46,919 bases of DNA from Aquimarina sp. RZ0 (GTDB lineage: Bacteria > Bacteroidota > Bacteroidia > Flavobacteriales > Flavobacteriaceae), in the NCBI RefSeq assembly GCF_008370685.1, contig NZ_VTZU01000055.1:1-46919 (forward strand), given 5' to 3'. Shown here piece by piece: positions 36,120-44,567 of the stretch. How positions within the stretch are numbered: position 1 is the stretch's first letter; every line of letters begins with the position of its first letter. The position numbers and the translations under genes were made by a program. The notes below the pieces were generated by a model. The model did no database searches and was not told where the DNA came from. It saw only the letters and a program-made list of their open reading frames with translations.

Positions 36120-37361
36120 TTACTGAAATCGGATAGCTTTTGATGGTGAAATTTTAGCAACAACATACGAAGGTATCAGTAGCATTATGAGACACAATAA
36201 CATTGTTCCTATATTAAGCGTGAAAATATACCCCACATGGATATAGACCGGTGCAGTACTCACATAATACGTTGCGGGGTTTAGTCCAATAATTCCGTAA
36301 TACTTTTGTGCAAAAAGAAGTCCTATCCCTATAACATTACCAAAAAAAAGACCAACTAGAATTAAGTATCCCGCATTATACAAAAATACTTTCCTAATAC
36401 TCCAATCGCTAGTCCCCAAAGATTTAAGAATACCAATCATCTGTGTTCTTTCTAATATCAACACCAATAAGGCCGTGATCATGTTAATCCCTGCTACCAA
36501 TATAATAATTGCTATAATCCCAATGATATTTAAATCAAAAAGTTTTAACCATTCAAATGTGCTGCCATATTTCAGTGTAATGGTCTGTGCTTCCATAGTA
36601 GAGGGAATACTGTTATATATTTCTCTTCCTTTGGTATCGATTTCTTTAAAATCATCTATAAAAACTTCAAACCCTCCAACTTCATCATTTTTCCATTTAT
36701 TCATCTTCTGGATATGCCTGATATCCGCAAATATAATTTTCTCATCAAATTCCTGAAAACCTGAATCATAAATCCCTACAATCTCAAATGGTCTGATATT
36801 AGCCGGAGACTTAATGGTAGCACTCTTTTTAAGAAAAAAAGTAATGGCTTTATCTCCCAGACCTAGTCCTAAACGGTTAGCTGTATATGTCGAAATTAAT
36901 ACTTGCTTATTTTTAGGGTCTGTAAAATCCGGTAATTCTCCTTCTACCAAAAAATCTTTAACATATTTCCAATCATAATCTTCTCCAACTCCCTTTACAA
37001 TAATACCCTCAAAATCTGTTTGGGTTCTGATCACTCCCCATTTTGTAGCGACTCCCTGGATATGTGTTATTCCATCTACATCTTCAAACTTTGGATAGAA
37101 GTGCTGTTCTTTCTTTATGGGTATTAAAGATTCTATACTATTGTTGTTATCATAGCTAGAAATTAGCACATGTCCATTAAAGGCTGCAACTTTTTCTCTT
37201 ATTTTACGTTGTAATCCTACGCCGGTAGCAACTGTAATCAGCATCATGATAACACCAATGGCGATTGCCAAAATCGCAATTTTTATGATAGCCGATGATA
37301 TGCTACTTTTATGTTCCTTACCTTTGATAAGGCGTTTGGCAATAAAATATTCGAAATTCAA
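36120..37361 (-). CDS. ABC transporter permease of the LolC/LolE (FtsX/MacB) type
   Basis: 413 residues. One N-terminal membrane helix (about 25-46), a large periplasmic domain of the MacB type (about 50-265), and three C-terminal helices of the FtsX domain (about 278-405) with LERTQMIGILKSLGTSDWSIRKVFL. LolC/LolE proteins extract lipoproteins from the inner membrane together with ATPase LolD; no ATPase is adjacent, which is normal in this phylum, where lolE genes often stand alone. It ends 88 bases before the cysteine synthase start and begins 8 bases from the divergent DUF1343 gene. Confidence 0.88.
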   Translation of the reverse strand: MNFEYFIAKRLIKGKEHKSSISSAIIKIAILAIAIGVIMMLITVATGVGLQRKIREKVAAFNGHVLISSYDNNNSIESLIPIKKEQHFYPKFEDVDGITHIQGVATKWGVIRTQTDFEGIIVKGVGEDYDWKYVKDFLVEGELPDFTDPKNKQVLISTYTANRLGLGLGDKAITFFLKKSATIKSPANIRPFEIVGIYDSGFQEFDEKIIFADIRHIQKMNKWKNDEVGGFEVFIDDFKEIDTKGREIYNSIPSTMEAQTITLKYGSTFEWLKLFDLNIIGIIAIIILVAGINMITALLVLILERTQMIGILKSLGTSDWSIRKVFLYNAGYLILVGLFFGNVIGIGLLFAQKYYGIIGLNPATYYVSTAPVYIHVGYIFTLNIGTMLLCLIMLLIPSYVVAKISPSKAIRFQ

Positions 37362-37369
37362 CGTTAATT

Positions 37370-38701
37370 ATGGTTTTTATCAGATCTGCATTCAAAAATA
37401 CGTTTTTATTCTTTTTTATGATGCTTATTTCTTGTGGAAGCGCAACAAAAATATCATCTCAGACTTCTGCTACTGAACAGAACGTTATAATAACTAAAAA
37501 ACATGTGCCTCCAGAAAGGCAAAAAACTGATTCTCTCGCAGTACCAAAACCTATTATTGTAGGTGCCAATCAAACAGAAATATACCTCCCTATTTTGCAG
37601 AACAAAAAGGTAGCTATTGTCGGAAATCAGACTTCAGTTATTTTTAAATACCCAAATATAGGCCCTCTTCTGGGCGAGGTATCTTCATCAAACCTGGAGC
37701 AATATATTCACCTTGTAGATTCATTAATATCCAATGGGATTACAATCCAGAAAGTTTTTGCACCAGAACACGGTTTTAGAGGTAAAGCCGATGCCGGAGA
37801 ATTGGTATCAAACGGAAAAGATATTAAAACAGGATTACCTATAATCTCTTTATATGGCATTAACAAAAAACCATCTGCAGAAAATCTTTCTGATGTAGAC
37901 ATTGTAGTTTTTGATATACAAGATGTAGGAGCTAGATTTTATACATATATTTCTACCTTACATTATGTAATGCAAGCTTGTGCAGAAAATGATATACCTG
38001 TTCTTATACTGGACAGACCTAATCCTAATGCTCATTATATTGATGGCCCTATATTAGAGTCTGCTCATGCAAGTTTTGTTGGAGTACACCCAATCCCTCT
38101 AGTTCACGGCATGACAATTGGAGAGTATGCAAAAATGGTGAACGGAGAAGGTTGGTTGGGAAATAGCTTGAAATGTAAAATCCAAATTATACCCGTACAA
38201 AACTATACGCATCAGACATTCTATAGCCTTCCGATACGCCCCTCTCCTAATTTGCCTAATGACAAATCAATCAACTTATATCCTAGTCTTGGATTTTTTG
38301 AAGGAACTACTATTAATGCAGGTCGTGGAACTGAGATGCAATTTCAAATATTTGGCTCTCCTGATTTCCCTCTTGAGTATTATGATTTTGCTTATACTCC
38401 ACAACCTAATTTTGGAGCAAAATACCCTAAACATAAGGGAGAAGTATGTTATGGTAAGGATTTAAGGAAAACTAAGCATTTAAATCGCATCAATCTTCAA
38501 TGGCTGTTAGATGCTTATACTAATTCTAAAAACAAAGAACGCTTTTTTAATACAAAATCATTTACTATTCACGCTGGCACAAAAAAACTTCAACAACAGA
38601 TACAACAAGGATATACTGCCAGAGAAATCCGAAAAACCTGGTTAAAAGATTTAGACAAATTTAAACTGATAAGAGCTCAATATCTACTTTACCCTGAATA
38701 G
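37370..38701 (+). CDS. Exo-beta-N-acetylmuramidase NamZ-like lipoprotein (DUF1343, GH171)
   Basis: 443 residues. Lipobox MLISC (C22) followed by GSATK, which lacks the surface signal seen in the other two lipoproteins, so it should stay periplasmic. DUF1343 features: GNQTSVIFK, FAPEHGFRGKADAGE (about 136-150), SLYGINKKPSAEN, DIVVFDIQDVGARFYTYI (about 179-196), LDRPNPNA, and FFEGTTINAGRGTEMQFQIFGSPDF, seen as EGTTINAGRGTE. Bacillus NamZ of this family cleaves terminal MurNAc from peptidoglycan fragments. A role in muropeptide recycling is expected. The start codon lies 8 bases from the divergent permease gene. Confidence 0.9.
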   Translation: MVFIRSAFKNTFLFFFMMLISCGSATKISSQTSATEQNVIITKKHVPPERQKTDSLAVPKPIIVGANQTEIYLPILQNKKVAIVGNQTSVIFKYPNIGPLLGEVSSSNLEQYIHLVDSLISNGITIQKVFAPEHGFRGKADAGELVSNGKDIKTGLPIISLYGINKKPSAENLSDVDIVVFDIQDVGARFYTYISTLHYVMQACAENDIPVLILDRPNPNAHYIDGPILESAHASFVGVHPIPLVHGMTIGEYAKMVNGEGWLGNSLKCKIQIIPVQNYTHQTFYSLPIRPSPNLPNDKSINLYPSLGFFEGTTINAGRGTEMQFQIFGSPDFPLEYYDFAYTPQPNFGAKYPKHKGEVCYGKDLRKTKHLNRINLQWLLDAYTNSKNKERFFNTKSFTIHAGTKKLQQQIQQGYTAREIRKTWLKDLDKFKLIRAQYLLYPE

Positions 38702-38751
38702 ATAAAACTTCTTACGAAGTATTACTTTGACAAAAAACTCTCTAAATCTAT

Positions 38752-40716
38752 ATGAAGACCAACCATATAAGAACATTTATTTATTTCATTGTATGTATCC
38801 CTTTTTTTAGTCATGCACAGACAAAAGAGAATACACTATATCCTCATGCAGATTCCCTGGAACTGGAATTACATGAAAAAACTACTGTGGATAAAGCTTA
38901 TGCTTTAATGAATAATTCAAAAACGGAAGAGAGCTATAAAATAACACATCGCCTAATTACTACATTAAAAACCAGCAGGTCAAAATCCAGTTTATGCCTG
39001 CTATTGGCAAATTATCATCTCAGACACGGGTTGATTGATTCTACAGCATATTACACCAATAAAGCCCTGAAATATAATGAGCATATAAACAAGTCATTGA
39101 CCAGAGAGCAACATTTATCATTAGCATACGGGCTATTAGGAGTCATCAATTATAGTAAAGGGCTATTTGATGAAAGTAAAAGATGGTATCTAAAAGGTAT
39201 TGAATTATCTCAAAACTTTAAAGACACTCGATATTATTATCAAAACTTAGATGGTCTTGCTCATGTTTATGAAAAAAAAGGGGATTATAAAAATGCCATA
39301 AAATTATTCAAAGAATTAATCAAAAACTCCGATAACCGTATTTTAATATCTGATTATTATGCAAGTATCAAAAAAGCATATCATCAATTAAATAACCATG
39401 ATTCACTTAACACAGCAAGCGGTCTTTTTCCAGATGAAAATGAGGCAACAGAATGCCCCGAAACACAAAAAAGATTAGCCAACGAATATCAAAAACTTGG
39501 TCATCACGACAAAGCCATCTCCCTTTATCAAAACGCTATTGAGAATGCTAAGAAAAACAAATCAAATGGTGTATTAATTTCTGCATATTTAGGAATGGGC
39601 GCAGCGCTCATTAAATTGGGAAAAACAGAAGAAGCTAAACCTTTTTTTTCTTCGAGCTTACAAGAAGCAAAAGACCAAGGTTCTTTTGGTGTACAAATAG
39701 AAATTTATGAAGGGCTTGAAGAAATTGCCATACAAGAAAAAAACTATAAAGAAGCTCACTATCTCGCCCTACAACGATACAAAATCAAAGACTCAGTTGC
39801 TTCTTTACAAAAAAGCAAAGAAATCAATGAATTAGAAATAAAATATAATACGCTTGAAAAAGAAAAAGAAATAAATAAACAGCAATCAATTACAAAAATC
39901 GTGATTATTTCCTTCATTATAATTTTAATTCCAATAATCGGATTGCTTGTCTTATATTATCAAAAACATAAAACGCATAATGAATTAAATAAAAAACAAG
40001 AAGAAATAAACCAGGAAAAAATCTCATCCCTGATGAAAGATCAGGAATTAAAAGTTATTAAGGCATCTATAGATAGTCAGGATAGAGAAAGGAAACGTAT
40101 TGCTCAGGAATTACACGATAGTATTGGTGCAAATCTAGCTGCCGTAAAACTACAGATCAGTGGTATAATTACGAATACGCAACAAGAAAAAATAAAAATG
40201 ATGAACCTCTTACTAGATGAAACCTATCAACAAGTAAGAAATTTATCTCATAACCTTATACCCAAAAAATTTAGTAAAAATAGATTTTGCGATGTCTTAG
40301 ATGAATATTGTAATAATATTGGTGCAGCCAGTAATCTTTCTATAGCTTTTAGACCTTTTCCTAGAAAAAAAATCGATACTTTAGAAGCGAATTTACAAGT
40401 TGAAACCTTTAAAATCATACAAGAACTCATCACCAATACTATTAAACATGCAAAGGCTTCTTCTATAGAAATTCAGTTCAACCTAATCAAAAACGAACTG
40501 AATATTTTATTTGAAGATAATGGCATCGGTTTTAATACACAGAATATTATCAATGGCATTGGTTTTGAGAACATAAAAAGTAGGTTGCAAAAAATATCCG
40601 GATCTTTTTTTATAGATTCAAGAATTAACAGAGGCACGATTATAACTGTAGAAATTCCTCTAGTAACTAACAGTGAACTATTGAATGAAGATTTTTTTGA
40701 TAAAAAAATCTTTTAG
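38752..40716 (+). CDS. TPR sensor histidine kinase 1 (HisKA_3 type)
   Basis: 654 residues. Signal peptide (about 1-22), periplasmic tetratricopeptide repeats (about 60-345: e.g. YEKKGDYKNAIKLFKELI, YQKLGHHDKAISLYQNAI), a short coiled coil (355-378), one membrane helix (about 382-403), then a cytosolic HisKA_3 dimerisation domain with H455 in RIAQELHDSIG and an HATPase domain (N box ELITNTIKHAKA, G box EDNGIGF and GIGFENIKSRL). It phosphorylates a NarL-type regulator. Its paralogue (41029-43179) follows; it has no regulator of its own immediately after it. Same strand as the NamZ-like gene, 50 bases after it. Confidence 0.93.
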   Translation: MKTNHIRTFIYFIVCIPFFSHAQTKENTLYPHADSLELELHEKTTVDKAYALMNNSKTEESYKITHRLITTLKTSRSKSSLCLLLANYHLRHGLIDSTAYYTNKALKYNEHINKSLTREQHLSLAYGLLGVINYSKGLFDESKRWYLKGIELSQNFKDTRYYYQNLDGLAHVYEKKGDYKNAIKLFKELIKNSDNRILISDYYASIKKAYHQLNNHDSLNTASGLFPDENEATECPETQKRLANEYQKLGHHDKAISLYQNAIENAKKNKSNGVLISAYLGMGAALIKLGKTEEAKPFFSSSLQEAKDQGSFGVQIEIYEGLEEIAIQEKNYKEAHYLALQRYKIKDSVASLQKSKEINELEIKYNTLEKEKEINKQQSITKIVIISFIIILIPIIGLLVLYYQKHKTHNELNKKQEEINQEKISSLMKDQELKVIKASIDSQDRERKRIAQELHDSIGANLAAVKLQISGIITNTQQEKIKMMNLLLDETYQQVRNLSHNLIPKKFSKNRFCDVLDEYCNNIGAASNLSIAFRPFPRKKIDTLEANLQVETFKIIQELITNTIKHAKASSIEIQFNLIKNELNILFEDNGIGFNTQNIINGIGFENIKSRLQKISGSFFIDSRINRGTIITVEIPLVTNSELLNEDFFDKKIF

Positions 40717-40798
40717 TATTTTACTCTGATACTGAAATGGATTAAACTTTTTTGACTCTGGCGAAAAATAGTAAACTATAAAAACGCCGGAGTTTACA

Positions 40799-40963
40799 CC
40801 ATTTCTGGTTTTAAAATACTTCAAATAAAAAGCAGTCATTTTTTGTTTATATAAAAAAGAAGACATAGCTATAGCCTTAACTACGGCTTCTTTTCCTTTT
40901 GAAACATCAACGAAAAAAGAGTGAATTTTAGTAGGCAATTTTAAATCAGAAATAGCATTATAG
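40799..40963. repeat. Element D: degenerate relative of the 162-bp palindromic family
   Basis: Contains CATAGCTATAGC and CTACGGCTTCTTTT, which parallel the centre CATAGCTATAGCTACGG of copies A-C, flanked by imperfect GAAG/CTTC-type arms. It matches element E (43910-44026) over CTACGGCTTCTTTT, ACGAAAAA and TTTTAAATCA. Shared descent of D and E is clear by eye; their link to A-C is likely but less certain. Confidence 0.5.
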
Positions 40964-40976
40964 TTCTGATAAAAAG

Positions 40977-40996
40977 ATCCCCCTGTTTTCAGGGAT
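40977..40996 (+). promoter_or_regulatory. Inverted repeat ATCCC-N10-GGGAT before kinase 2
   Basis: Arms ATCCC and GGGAT around the 10-base spacer CCTGTTTTCA. It lies 32 bases before the kinase 2 ATG. The spacer shares GTTTTCA and the arms share CCC/GGG with the site at 44263-44280. A dimeric regulator site is the simplest reading; the adjacent NarL-type protein is a candidate. Confidence 0.5.
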
Positions 40997-41028
40997 ATCA
41001 GAATATACTGAAATTAATACCTTTGGTT

Positions 41029-43179
41029 ATGCTTAAATCATTACAGCCAATCATTTTACACGTTTTACTATTACTACCTTTTGTACTAGTAGCACAAGCT
41101 AATGATAATAACATCCCCGCTTTCACAAAAATAAGTGCTTTACAAGCAAAAGAAAAAGAACTGATTTCCAAGGCTTTTAAAGTTCTTAATAGTAATGATG
41201 ATAAAAAAGTAGCAAAAATTGCTCATAATTTATTGAAAACTGTAAAAACAGAATATGCAAAGTTTAATGCTAATCTATTATTAGCATATTATTACAAAAA
41301 CAGAACACTTATAGATTCATCTAATTTTTATGTAAGAAAGTCATTACAACACCAAAGACATGGAAATGACTCTTTAAAAACCAGAGGGAAGATCTTAGCA
41401 TACAACATCTTAGCAATCAATTACAAAAACAAAGGATTACTTGAAGAAAGTAAAAAATGGCATTTAAAAGGGATCGCCGAAACGGATGAATATAAAGAAA
41501 CAGATCTTTATTATAAACATACCCATGGTCTCGCCAGAACCTACGCTGATTTGGGTGATTATGCTCAAGCTCTCAAGCTTTTTGAAGAATGCTTGACATA
41601 TAAAGGCGACCCAGAAATTATTTATGGCAGTTATATCAATATATCAAGTATTCATTCACTCCTAAAAGATTATGGAACATCTAATAAATATTTAAAGAAA
41701 GCAAGTCAATTACTTAAAGAAGATAGCTATAAAGCTCAGGCATTGGCCGTAATTACTCTCAATTTAGGAATGAATTATCAGGAAATGGGTGAATATGAAA
41801 AAGCTATTACACATTATAAACAAGCAGAAAAAATAGCTGACGATCATGAGTTACAGCAAATAGCATTAATTACTCGAAATAATTTAGGAGACATCCTTAC
41901 TCTTATGGGAAATTACAAAGATGCAGAATTAATACTCTCTTTAGCCCTATATAATGCCATAGAACTTGGATTATTATCTAACCAAATGACTATTTATGAA
42001 AACCTTAAAGATATTGCTATAAAGAGAAAAGATTATAAAACTGCACTTTCTTTTGTTACCAAATATTTCAATGTAAAAGATTCTATTAATCTTCTTCAAA
42101 AAGATGAAGAAATCAATGAGTTGGAAATAAAATTCCAAACCTTACAAAAAGAAAAAGAAATAAAACTGTTGCAGGCAATAAACTCCAATCGAAAACTTGA
42201 ACTAAGAAACCAGGAAGAATCTATAAAGAACCTTGTTTTACAGCAAGAAATCGAAAAAAAAGAAAATGAAAACAACCTCCTGGAGATTAAAAACACAACA
42301 GAAAAGATACAAAGTGAAAATATCATTCTAAAAAAGGATGGTGAGATTTTACATGCAGAAACCATGAGACAAAAAAGTATTAAAAATATTATGTTGTATT
42401 CTTTTTTGATTCTTCTCATTCCTGTAATTGGTTTACTTATTATTTATTACCAAAAATTACAAACACAAAGCGAGCTAAATAAAAAACAAAAGGAAATCAG
42501 TCAAGAAAAAATAACATCAATTATAAAAGACCAGGAACTCAAAGTAATCAAAGCATCTATAAAAGGACAAGACAAAGAAAGAAAACGTATTGCTCAGGAA
42601 TTACACGATAGTATTGGAGGGAATCTGGCTGCCATAAAAATTCAGTTAAATAATCCAATTAACAAAAACGAAAATTATTTAAAAACGATCAATACTCAGA
42701 TTGATGACACATATGAACAAGTAAGAAACCTATCTCATAATTTAATCCCTAAAAAGTTTAGTAAAAATAATTTTTGTGATGTATTAGAGGAATATATTAG
42801 TAATATAGGGGGTGCAAGTAGTTTGACCACATCTTTTATTGTATATCCCAGAAAAGAAATCGATTTTTTGGAAGAGAATCTGCAAATAGAAATTTTTAAA
42901 ATCATTCAGGAATTGATTACCAATACGATCAAACATGCAAAAGCTACGTCTATAGAACTTCAAATTAATTTGGTTGATGACATAGTGAGTATCTTGTTTG
43001 AAGATAATGGAGTAGGATTTGACGCATCCGAAAATTCAGATGGAATAGGATTTAGAAACATAAAAAGTAGACTCCATACTATTTCCGGAATCCTTTATAT
43101 TGATTCCAGAATAAAAAGAGGAACTATTATCAATATAGAAATACCTAACCTAGTAATTACAAATACACATGAAGTATAA
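41029..43179 (+). CDS. TPR sensor histidine kinase 2 (HisKA_3 type)
   Basis: 716 residues from the ATG at 41029; a TTG two codons earlier is in frame, but the ATG gives a cleaner signal peptide (MLKSLQPIILHVLLLLPFVL). TPR domain about 60-350, then a long coiled coil (about 355-450, longer than in kinase 1 by roughly 70 residues), a membrane helix (about 452-473), a HisKA_3 domain with H526 (RIAQELHDSIGG) and an HATPase domain (ELITNTIKHAKA, EDNGVGF, GIGFRNIKSRL). The kinase cores are very similar; a 35-base stretch around the His is identical in DNA (40093-40127 and 42583-42617). Overlaps the regulator gene by 11 bases, so it is its cognate kinase. Confidence 0.94.
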   Translation: MLKSLQPIILHVLLLLPFVLVAQANDNNIPAFTKISALQAKEKELISKAFKVLNSNDDKKVAKIAHNLLKTVKTEYAKFNANLLLAYYYKNRTLIDSSNFYVRKSLQHQRHGNDSLKTRGKILAYNILAINYKNKGLLEESKKWHLKGIAETDEYKETDLYYKHTHGLARTYADLGDYAQALKLFEECLTYKGDPEIIYGSYINISSIHSLLKDYGTSNKYLKKASQLLKEDSYKAQALAVITLNLGMNYQEMGEYEKAITHYKQAEKIADDHELQQIALITRNNLGDILTLMGNYKDAELILSLALYNAIELGLLSNQMTIYENLKDIAIKRKDYKTALSFVTKYFNVKDSINLLQKDEEINELEIKFQTLQKEKEIKLLQAINSNRKLELRNQEESIKNLVLQQEIEKKENENNLLEIKNTTEKIQSENIILKKDGEILHAETMRQKSIKNIMLYSFLILLIPVIGLLIIYYQKLQTQSELNKKQKEISQEKITSIIKDQELKVIKASIKGQDKERKRIAQELHDSIGGNLAAIKIQLNNPINKNENYLKTINTQIDDTYEQVRNLSHNLIPKKFSKNNFCDVLEEYISNIGGASSLTTSFIVYPRKEIDFLEENLQIEIFKIIQELITNTIKHAKATSIELQINLVDDIVSILFEDNGVGFDASENSDGIGFRNIKSRLHTISGILYIDSRIKRGTIINIEIPNLVITNTHEV

Positions 43180-43813
43180 TTTAATCATCGCAGATGATCA
43201 TAAGATGTTTTTGGATGGATTATTAAGCATTCTTAATTCAGAAAAAGACTATAATATTCTATTGACTGCCAAAAACGGAAAGCATATTACTAAATATTTA
43301 GAAATAAATCCTAAGGAGAAAATTGACCTCATCATTACCGATATTACCATGCCAGAAATGGATGGCATTACACTCAATAAAATTGTTAAAAAAAGAAATA
43401 GTATTATCAAGACTCTTGTAGTAAGTATGCATAATAATCCAGAGATGATTGACAACCTCATTGAACATGATGTAGACGGATATGTGCCAAAAAATGCAGA
43501 AAAAGAAGAGTTGCTTAAAGCAATTCAAACCATATTAAAGGGGAAAAAATATTTTTCAAGGGAGATCAAAGATATTTATATTGAAAACAAATTTTCAAAA
43601 AAGAAAGAGGAAGAGGTACGATTAACACAAAGAGAGATCGATGTTATAACGCTTATTGCAGAAGAGTTTACTACTCAAGAAATCGCTGATCAATTATTTT
43701 TAAGTAAACATACTATAGAGAGTTACAGAAAAAACCTTATCGCAAAACTTAATGTTAGAAACCTTGCCGGATTAACTAAATATGCTTTGAAAATGAAATA
43801 CATAAAACATTGA
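43169..43813 (+). CDS. NarL/FixJ-family response regulator
   Basis: 214 residues. Receiver domain (1-120) with acidic pair D9/D10, phosphoacceptor D58 (LIITDITMPEMDG) and K107 (VPKNA). C-terminal LuxR-type HTH (about 148-212: LTQREIDVITLIAEEFTTQE, then IADQLFLSKHTIESYRKN). It starts inside the 3' end of kinase 2 (11-base overlap), so both are translationally coupled. As the only regulator near two kinases it may integrate both. Candidate targets carry the CCC-N10-GGG box, one of which lies just before kinase 2, which would make a feedback loop (inference). Confidence 0.95.
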   Translation: MKYNLIIADDHKMFLDGLLSILNSEKDYNILLTAKNGKHITKYLEINPKEKIDLIITDITMPEMDGITLNKIVKKRNSIIKTLVVSMHNNPEMIDNLIEHDVDGYVPKNAEKEELLKAIQTILKGKKYFSREIKDIYIENKFSKKKEEEVRLTQREIDVITLIAEEFTTQEIADQLFLSKHTIESYRKNLIAKLNVRNLAGLTKYALKMKYIKH

Positions 43814-43909
43814 ATTTGAGTAAAAAACTCTTTATCAGTATTGTTATATCATCTAATTTTGAAAACAATCTTTGGTAATAAATTTTTGTATCCATTATAT
43901 CATTTCTGG

Positions 43910-44026
43910 GGTAAACAAAAAAGATGATTAAGGTATTGTATTAGCTACAGCTTCTTTTATTTTGATGAACAAACGAAAAAGAACACGTTTTAATAGTTAG
44001 TTTTAAATCAAAAATGGCATTCATTA
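43910..44026. repeat. Element E: relative of element D
   Basis: Shares TCATTTCTGG, CTACAGCTTCTTTT, ACGAAAAA, AGTTTTAAATCA and ATGGCATT with element D in the same order. Like D, it follows a gene of the kinase-regulator unit and precedes a CCC-N10-GGG box, so the pair might have been copied with the kinase gene. Confidence 0.5.
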
Positions 44027-44262
44027 TATAGTAGTAAAGACATATTGAGTTTTTCTCTACCCTATACAAAAAGGTATGTTACTGTGTTGCTATTAAAACA
44101 TATATTAAATAAATTTATTTTGTTGATTTATGACAAATATTTTATTGTTTGTATACGTCTGTAAGTATACTAATATCTAAACCCCTCAAAACAGTATTCA
44201 TATTCATAAAATTAAGTAACAGATAACATTTACCACTAAAACCAGTATTTCATGTAATTCGT

Positions 44263-44280
44263 ACCCCCAGTTTTCAGGGT
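44263..44280 (+). promoter_or_regulatory. Inverted repeat ACCC-N10-GGGT before the small membrane protein
   Basis: Arms ACCC and GGGT around the 10-base spacer CCAGTTTTCA, with the same GTTTTCAGGG core as the site before kinase 2. A -7-like box, CATCTTTG (44327-44334), follows about 47 bases later and the small gene starts at 44409. This is the layout of an activator site. Confidence 0.55.
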
Positions 44281-44326
44281 GCTTATTTTCACCAGAAAAG
44301 GTGTTTCTTACAGTATAGGTATCTCT

Positions 44327-44334
44327 CATCTTTG
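44327..44334 (+). promoter_or_regulatory. -7-like box before the 51-residue membrane protein
   Basis: CATCTTTG, one base off TAnnTTTG, 47 bases after the CCC-N10-GGG box and 74 bases before the ATG at 44409. No clear -33 box, as expected for an activator-dependent promoter. Confidence 0.4.
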
Positions 44335-44408
44335 TACTGTATTTTTTTAGACAAACAAGATATTACGATAGCAAACGAACTGCTAGTTTAATACAAAGTA
44401 TTTACATC

Positions 44409-44564
44409 ATGAGTTGGGGAATATCATTAATCGTAGTAAGCATTTTAGCAGTACCTGGATTTATGATAGGTTTTGGACTGATCAACAAATTTTTCCTGTC
44501 CAAAAATGAATCCACAAAGGAAACAACAAATAAAATAAAGGAAAAACTAGGTTCTTTGGATTGA
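44409..44564 (+). CDS. Small single-pass membrane protein (51 residues)
   Basis: 51 codons from ATG to TGA. Starts MSWGISLIVVSILAVPGFMI; hydrophobic residues about 5-30 form one membrane helix, followed by a Lys/Glu-rich tail (NKIKEKLGSL). No family recognised. A good candidate for a regulated small membrane protein, since it directly follows the box and -7-like promoter and no other gene lies between. Could act as a stress peptide or as a modulator of the neighbouring kinases; both are guesses. Confidence 0.6.
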   Translation: MSWGISLIVVSILAVPGFMIGFGLINKFFLSKNESTKETTNKIKEKLGSLD

Positions 44565-44567
44565 TAA

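Larger units (their letters stand above)
40717..41028. other. Spacer between the two TPR kinases with a palindrome-related element and CCC-N10-GGG box
   Basis: 312 bases without a gene; the minus-strand frame here is a by-product. It holds element D (about 40799-40963) and the inverted repeat at 40977-40996, and ends 5 bases before a TTG and 11 before the ATG of kinase 2. Confidence 0.6.
43814..44408. other. Non-coding region after the response regulator
   Basis: 595 bases without a long ORF. Contains element E (43910-44026), the pair of GTATAC sites (about 44153-44172), the CCC-N10-GGG box (44263-44280) and a -7-like box (44327-44334), followed by the small membrane protein gene. Confidence 0.55.

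Noticed and set aside
40678..40938. Minus-strand 86-residue ORF in the spacer between the kinases
   Set aside because: It overlaps the kinase 1 3' end and element D, has no start context or family features, and follows the palindromic composition.
41018..41025. TACCTTTG as a -7 box of kinase 2
   Set aside because: It matches TAnnTTTG but ends 3 bases before the ATG, leaving no room for a normal transcription start; kept only as a curiosity.
42096..42419. Minus-strand 107-residue ORF inside kinase 2
   Set aside because: It is the antisense of the coiled-coil region; the hydrophobic and Ser/Phe-rich product is a composition by-product of Lys/Glu-rich coding DNA.
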